From Chloroflexota bacterium (GTDB taxonomy: Bacteria; Chloroflexota; Limnocylindria; P2-11E), in contig VBEY01000243.1 of NCBI GenBank assembly GCA_005889295.1, forward strand, positions 1-33,808: a stretch of 33,808 nt of DNA. The letters are read 5' to 3'. The position numbers and the translations under genes are program-made. The notes beneath the pieces are model-generated. The model was not told the origin of the DNA, did not search any database, and saw only the letters and a list, made by a program, of their open reading frames with translations. How positions within the stretch are numbered: the stretch's first letter is position 1; every line of letters starts with the position of its first letter. This document shows positions 30,457 through 33,808 of this stretch, in pieces.

Positions 30457-31227
30457 ATGGAACCTCGAGCCGCCGTACGCGAAGCCTTGGAGCGTGGCGA
30501 GCGCGCAGCGCTCGTGACCGTGACCGGACTCGAGGGAAGTCCGCCTTCGCGTGAGGGCATGGCGCTCGGCGTCCTCGAGAGCGGCGCGCGATTCGGGAGC
30601 TTGGGGTGCGACGGCTTTGACGAGTCCGGCGAGCACGACGCGATGCGTGCCCTACGCGAGCGCGTGCGTCTCGAGCGCACCTACGACTGGGACGATGCGT
30701 CGCGGATCCGCGTTGAGGTGCGCCCGTTCGCGCCGGGCGAAACGGTCCCCGGGTCGACGGCGCGGCCCGAGCTGATCGTGATCGGCACCGGCCCCGTCGC
30801 GCGTGCGCTCGCGGCGATCGGGAAGGTCCTCGGATTCGCGGTCCGGACGGTCTCCGTCGGTCCGTCTGACGTGGCTGAGCCGGACGAGCGCATCGTCGTG
30901 CGGGACGCCAAGGAGCTCGTGAAGCTGCGCCTGGGGTCCGAGAGCTACGTCGTGATTGCCGGGCACGATCGTGAGTTCTCGCAGGCGGCGCTGCGCATTC
31001 TCTTACTGTCAGACGCGCCGTACCTCGGGATGATGGGAAGCCGTCGCCACACCGGCGGTCTGCTCGACGAGCTCCGCGCCGCGGGAATCTCCGAGCGATC
31101 ACTCTCACGCGTGCATACGCCGGTCGGTCTCGACCTTGGGGCGCAGACGCCCGAGGAGATCGCCCTCGCTGCGATCGCGCAGATCGTGGCGGTGCGGAGA
31201 GGAAGGAGCGGATCGCCTCTCGCGTAG
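30457..31227 (+). CDS. XdhC/CoxI family protein
   Basis: 256 residues. The N-terminal XdhC/CoxI segment (AALVTVTGLEGSPPSREGMA, GVLESGARFGSLGCDGFDE) is followed by a Rossmann domain. That domain has ELIVIGTGPVARALAAIGKV near 103-122 and the closing YLGMMGSRRHTGGLLDEL, TPVGLDLGAQTPEEIALAAI. The family matures and inserts sulfurated molybdenum cofactor into xanthine dehydrogenase and related enzymes. No molybdenum hydroxylase subunit is present here, but the purine permease next door suits xanthine dehydrogenase function. Cytoplasmic. Confidence 0.92.
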   Translation: MEPRAAVREALERGERAALVTVTGLEGSPPSREGMALGVLESGARFGSLGCDGFDESGEHDAMRALRERVRLERTYDWDDASRIRVEVRPFAPGETVPGSTARPELIVIGTGPVARALAAIGKVLGFAVRTVSVGPSDVAEPDERIVVRDAKELVKLRLGSESYVVIAGHDREFSQAALRILLLSDAPYLGMMGSRRHTGGLLDELRAAGISERSLSRVHTPVGLDLGAQTPEEIALAAIAQIVAVRRGRSGSPLA

Positions 31228-31242
31228 CTGCATTCCCGCCGA

Positions 31243-31248
31243 TAGACT
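31243..31248 (+). promoter_or_regulatory. -10-like hexamer of tRNA-Ser(GCT)
   Basis: TAGACT, 15 bp before the tRNA 5' end; identical to the hexamer before the M16 operon. No -35 recognised. Confidence 0.4.
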
Positions 31249-31263
31249 GAGGGTCTCTCGCCT

Positions 31264-31356
31264 GGGGAGGTCGCATAGCCAGGTCGAGTGCGGTGGTTTG
31301 CTAAACCACTACAGCGGTTTATCCCGCTGTCGCGGGTTCGAATCCCGCCCTCCCCG
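31264..31356 (+). tRNA. tRNA-Ser(GCT)
   Basis: 93 nt. The acceptor GGGGAGG pairs with CCTCCCC, and the discriminator is G. The anticodon stem GTGGT/ACCAC holds loop TTGCTAA with anticodon GCT (31300-31302), for AGC/AGU codons. The long variable arm is ACAGCGG/CCGCTGT. The T arm is GCGGG-TTCGAAT-CCCGC. It has no intron and CCA is not encoded. A LAGLIDADG gene starts 39 bp downstream. Confidence 0.97.
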
Positions 31357-31382
31357 CCCGCGGAATTGCGCAAGTCCACGCC

Positions 31383-31388
31383 GATATC
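31383..31388 (+). promoter_or_regulatory. -10-like hexamer 6 nt before the LAGLIDADG ATG
   Basis: GATATC-N6-ATG (31395). It favours the ATG over the in-frame TTG at 31392. Confidence 0.3.
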
Positions 31389-31394
31389 TTCTTG

Positions 31395-32162
31395 ATGGCC
31401 GACTCGGTTCCGGATTCGTTGACCCGGGCGTGGGCTGCGGGGTTGTACGACGGCGAGGGCTCCTGCTCGGCCTACCTACCGAAAAAGCGGCTCACCTACC
31501 GTCGACAAATGGCCGTGAGCCAGGGCGGTCAGGCTTCTGAGCTTCCTGAAGTTCTGACGAGGTTCCGGGCAGCGGTTCTCGGAATCGGCAACATCACCGG
31601 CCCTTATCGCGGATACCTCTACTACTGGAAGACCTCGCGCAAGGAGGCGCTAGATCAGGTAGCTGCGCTGCTCTGGCCCTATCTGGGCGCAGAGAAGAGA
31701 TCCCAATTTGAGGCGGCGAGTTCCCTCGCGAAGCGGCCCGTCACTCTGATCTGGGACGGTTGTATGGTGCCTCGAGATATCGAGGTCGCCTGGGCGGCCG
31801 GATTCTTTGACGGGGAAGGCACCGTGAGCGTCGGAACCGATCCCCGCACTGGGCGCTACAGCGCGATAAATATGGAGATACCGCAGTCGAGCGCAGCCGG
31901 GCTACCCGACGTTCTTGTGCGATTCCACAGGATCGTCGGCGTTGGAAACGTTACCGGTCCGCACGAGCCACGCAGTCCCTGGTCTCGCTTGCCCCAATAT
32001 CGCTGGCGAAGCGGAGCCCTCGACGACGTGGAGCATGTGGCCGCGCTCCTCTGGACCCGATTGGGACCCACGAAGCGCAAGCAGCTCGACACGTCGATTC
32101 GCCTGCGACGGGCCGGCAAACCCCCCAGGGTGGGAAACCGGGACAACTCCAATTACGTTTAG
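31395..32162 (+). CDS. Free-standing two-motif LAGLIDADG endonuclease-like protein
   Basis: 255 residues. Motif P1 is AWAAGLYDGEGS near residue 12 and motif P2 is AWAAGFFDGEGTVSV near 130; both have the DGEG form with an acidic residue at the catalytic position. The two halves are clearly related to each other. Each motif is followed by an LP(E/D)VL(T/V)RF helix, a G(I/V)GN(I/V)TGP loop and a VAALLW helix ending with KRxQ. So it is a single-chain pseudo-dimer. It is not inside an intron or intein; it starts just after tRNA-Ser(GCT). It could be a homing endonuclease or a domesticated DNA-binding protein. Confidence 0.88.
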   Translation: MADSVPDSLTRAWAAGLYDGEGSCSAYLPKKRLTYRRQMAVSQGGQASELPEVLTRFRAAVLGIGNITGPYRGYLYYWKTSRKEALDQVAALLWPYLGAEKRSQFEAASSLAKRPVTLIWDGCMVPRDIEVAWAAGFFDGEGTVSVGTDPRTGRYSAINMEIPQSSAAGLPDVLVRFHRIVGVGNVTGPHEPRSPWSRLPQYRWRSGALDDVEHVAALLWTRLGPTKRKQLDTSIRLRRAGKPPRVGNRDNSNYV

Positions 32163-32276
32163 TACGCAGTGAGGCCGCTTTCTTGTTCTCGGGTTCGTCC
32201 TCATTTCTTGCGGCGCGGTGGCAGCACCGCCCGGTCTGGCATCCAAGCCGTCACCGGTTCGGGCGAGAAGGACGGC

Positions 32277-32489
32277 GTGAAGCTCCACATTGACCTCGAC
32301 AAAGCGGTCATCGCTACGGTCAGCACAGCGCCTACGACATTTGAAGCTTCGCTCAGGATCGATGGCGATGTCTGGGTCATCAATGCATCTCGGGCGGCGA
32401 AGGCCGGTGACGTTTATCCCGGAGGCGAGATCGAGATCCGCGTCGACGCCGCGAACGGGACGGTCATCTCGGTCATTGAACGGCACTGA
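32277..32489 (+). CDS. Small hypothetical protein
   Basis: 70 residues from GTG 32277, preceded by a GCGAGAAGG purine stretch. It reads KLHIDLDKAVIATVSTAPTT, FEASLRIDGDVWVINASRAA, then GGEIEIRVDAANGTVISVIE. The amphipathic beta-strand pattern and the final VDAANGTVISV resemble the last strand of PepSY-like domains, but this is too short to assign. No signal peptide from this start; an upstream in-frame extension to 32169 would be very basic and unlikely. Confidence 0.6.
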   Translation: MKLHIDLDKAVIATVSTAPTTFEASLRIDGDVWVINASRAAKAGDVYPGGEIEIRVDAANGTVISVIERH

Positions 32490-32510
32490 CCGCGACGAGG
32501 TTCAGGTGTC

Positions 32511-33701
32511 TTAGTCGAGTGCCCTGACGATCAGACCGGCCGGCACCTTTGGATAGAAGTAGGTGGTCTTCTGTGGAAGTCGCTCGCCGGCGTCGGCCAC
32601 ACGACGGAGCGTTTCGGCATCGATCGGCCGCAAGAGAACCGCGGTCGCACCTGTCTCTGTCGCCGCGAGCGCCACGTTCAGATCGTGCTCGTACGCGATG
32701 TCGGCTCCGGCGTCCCGCGCTTCGCGCAAGAGCAACTCCTCCGCCTGCGCCACGGGGAGGTCGCGCCATGCCGGCCTCACGCTGCTCAAGTCCGCGTCCG
32801 CTCTGAGCGTCAGCTGCTCGTAACGCCCGCCGCGCACGACCACGATCCCGGGCTGGCTATCGGCCATCGCCCGCGCATTGATCGAGGAGCGCTCAAAGTA
32901 CCGGTCGATCGCGCGATCCAACGCGCCGTCGCCGCGCACGATGCGATGCGTCGCGAAGATACGCAGCCCCGGGTCGTCCGCGGAGCAGAGATAGGCGAGG
33001 ACGTATCCGATTGCCGCATGGGCAGACGCGCCCGCGCCACGTTCGGCGAGGTACGTCAGCGCGGTTTCGTAGCGGTGATGTCCGTCCGCGATGTACACGC
33101 GCCGCTTGGCGAGGGCGTCGCGAAACTCGCCAATCGCGAGACGATCGCCGATCGCCCAGACGCGATGCTGCTCGTCACCCATCGTCGTTTCGGCCGTGGG
33201 CCTCGTCGCTTCAATGTGCCGCGAAACTCCCCCGGCGATCTCGCCGCGCGTGTCCTCGAACACACCAAAGATCGCGCTCGTGTTCGTCCGGGTCGCCCGA
33301 AGCAGCGCGAGGCGATCCTCCTTCGCCTTGGGGAACGTGAGCTCGTGGGGCATCACGACGCCCTCTTCGGGACGGTGCAGCCGCAGCGCGCAGTGGATCC
33401 CGCGCCGGCGCACCCTCGTCTTTCCGACCGAGAACTCGTGGTCGTGTACGTAGATCGCCGCGGCGGAGTCCTGCTTCAGGACGCCGCGAAGGCGCCACGC
33501 GGCGAGATCTGCCGCCGCGCGCGCGTAGGGATCTCCGTCCGGTTTCGGAAATTCGATCCGGACGAAATTGTGCGGGCTCTGCGCGTAAAGGCGGTCGCGC
33601 TCCTCGGGGCTGATGACGTCGTACGGCGGGCAGAGGAGCTCGCCGAGCGGTTCGGATTGCTCGCCGTACCGGAGGGCGCGGAAGGGGGCGACGTCGGCCA
33701 C
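32511..33701 (-). CDS. DUF1015 family protein
   Basis: About 396 residues from GTG 33701. The typical start VADVAPFRALRYGE is followed by LLCPPYDVISPEERDRLYA, HNFVRIEFPK and MPHELTFPKAKEDRLALLRA. The family motif IADGHHRYETAL is about two thirds in. DUF1015 proteins are cytoplasmic and widespread, often beside serine or D-3-phosphoglycerate pathway genes, without a settled activity. I preferred GTG 33701 to the longer frame from 33776 because the family begins at this point and CAGAAT sits six bases upstream on the minus strand. Confidence 0.92.
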   Translation of the reverse strand: MADVAPFRALRYGEQSEPLGELLCPPYDVISPEERDRLYAQSPHNFVRIEFPKPDGDPYARAAADLAAWRLRGVLKQDSAAAIYVHDHEFSVGKTRVRRRGIHCALRLHRPEEGVVMPHELTFPKAKEDRLALLRATRTNTSAIFGVFEDTRGEIAGGVSRHIEATRPTAETTMGDEQHRVWAIGDRLAIGEFRDALAKRRVYIADGHHRYETALTYLAERGAGASAHAAIGYVLAYLCSADDPGLRIFATHRIVRGDGALDRAIDRYFERSSINARAMADSQPGIVVVRGGRYEQLTLRADADLSSVRPAWRDLPVAQAEELLLREARDAGADIAYEHDLNVALAATETGATAVLLRPIDAETLRRVADAGERLPQKTTYFYPKVPAGLIVRALD

Positions 33702-33707
33702 GTCCCG

Positions 33708-33713
33708 ATTCTG
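33708..33713 (-). promoter_or_regulatory. -10-like hexamer before DUF1015
   Basis: Minus strand CAGAAT-N6-GTG (33701). Supports the shorter start; leaderless style. Confidence 0.35.
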
Positions 33714-33728
33714 GGGCAGCCGAGCGAG

Positions 33729-33734
33729 GACAAT
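33729..33734 (+). promoter_or_regulatory. -10-like hexamer before the oxidoreductase start
   Basis: GACAAT-N7-GTG (33742) on the plus strand. With the minus-strand hexamer at 33708 it makes a compact divergent promoter region of 40 bp. Confidence 0.35.
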
Positions 33735-33741
33735 TCCGAAC

Positions 33742-33808
33742 GTGAGACACCGAGCGCTCGTCGTTGGCGCGGGCAACGCCGGAACGGCTCACGCTGAAGC
33801 GCTCAACA
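33742..33808 (+). CDS. Gfo/Idh/MocA-type oxidoreductase (3' end outside window)
   Basis: Only the first 22 codons are visible: GTG start, then RHRALVVGAGNAGTAHAEAL. The GAGNAGxxH pattern with HAxAL is the NAD(P)-binding beta-alpha-beta of the Gfo/Idh/MocA dehydrogenases, which differ from other Rossmann enzymes by the His after the glycines. The start is placed seven bases after a GACAAT hexamer. Family-level call only; the substrate cannot be judged. Confidence 0.72.
   Translation, partial: MRHRALVVGAGNAGTAHAEALN

Noticed and set aside
31264-31356. Intron in tRNA-Ser(GCT) linked to the LAGLIDADG gene
   Set aside because: The tRNA folds completely without an insertion and the gene lies outside it.
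32163-32276. Second tRNA fragment after the LAGLIDADG gene (CGGGTTCG at about 32190)
   Set aside because: Only about eight bases match the T arm of tRNA-Ser(GCT); there is no matching acceptor sequence, so chance is sufficient.

Overview
This window is a GC-rich (about two-thirds by eye), densely packed bacterial chromosome segment. The taxonomic guess is Chloroflexota or a related terrabacterial lineage. It rests on a paired M16 peptidase operon, a class I (archaeal-type) lysyl-tRNA synthetase, a GH57 glucanase, short MutY and many genes with a -10-like hexamer right in front of the start codon (leaderless-mRNA style). This is inference; no marker search was possible.

Layout. 1-4940 (+): the C-terminal part of a penicillin-binding protein, a lipoprotein, a catalytic/non-catalytic M16 peptidase pair and a DUF2255-like protein. 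4976-6757 (-): mutY followed by a membrane protein with a degenerate J-domain. 6863-11843 (+): greA-lysK-GH57-methyltransferase-hypothetical, with start/stop overlaps up to the methyltransferase. 11901-14443: a GT4 glycosyltransferase (-) and serS (+) diverge from a 29-bp spacer. 14453-17737 (-): a 1094-residue zinc-ribbon/nucleotidyl cyclase/ATPase/TPR regulator.

17861-28803 is an accessory-looking patchwork of small genes: GNAT, two ArsR-SRPBCC units, VOC proteins, DUF1801 proteins, NTF2-like proteins, a DHFR/RibD-like enzyme and an FAD-linked oxidase. It includes decayed pieces: a DHFR fragment, a frameshifted S4 protein, an integrase remnant, and a duplicated 5' half of tRNA-Ser(TGA). 28950-31227 (+) is a purine permease and an XdhC-like protein separated by a strong terminator. 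31264-32489 holds tRNA-Ser(GCT), a two-motif LAGLIDADG protein and a small ORF. 32511-33808 holds DUF1015 (-) diverging from the start of a Gfo/Idh/MocA-type oxidoreductase (+).

The most unusual object is the methyltransferase at 10579-11331. Its single reading frame is interrupted by two consecutive TGA codons (10909-10914) at a conserved point of the fold. Eleven bases after the second TGA lies a 7-bp hairpin with a GGTCG loop, close to the apical loop of the E. coli fdhF SECIS element. This makes a tandem-selenocysteine methyltransferase a testable hypothesis, with an ordinary pseudogene as the main alternative.
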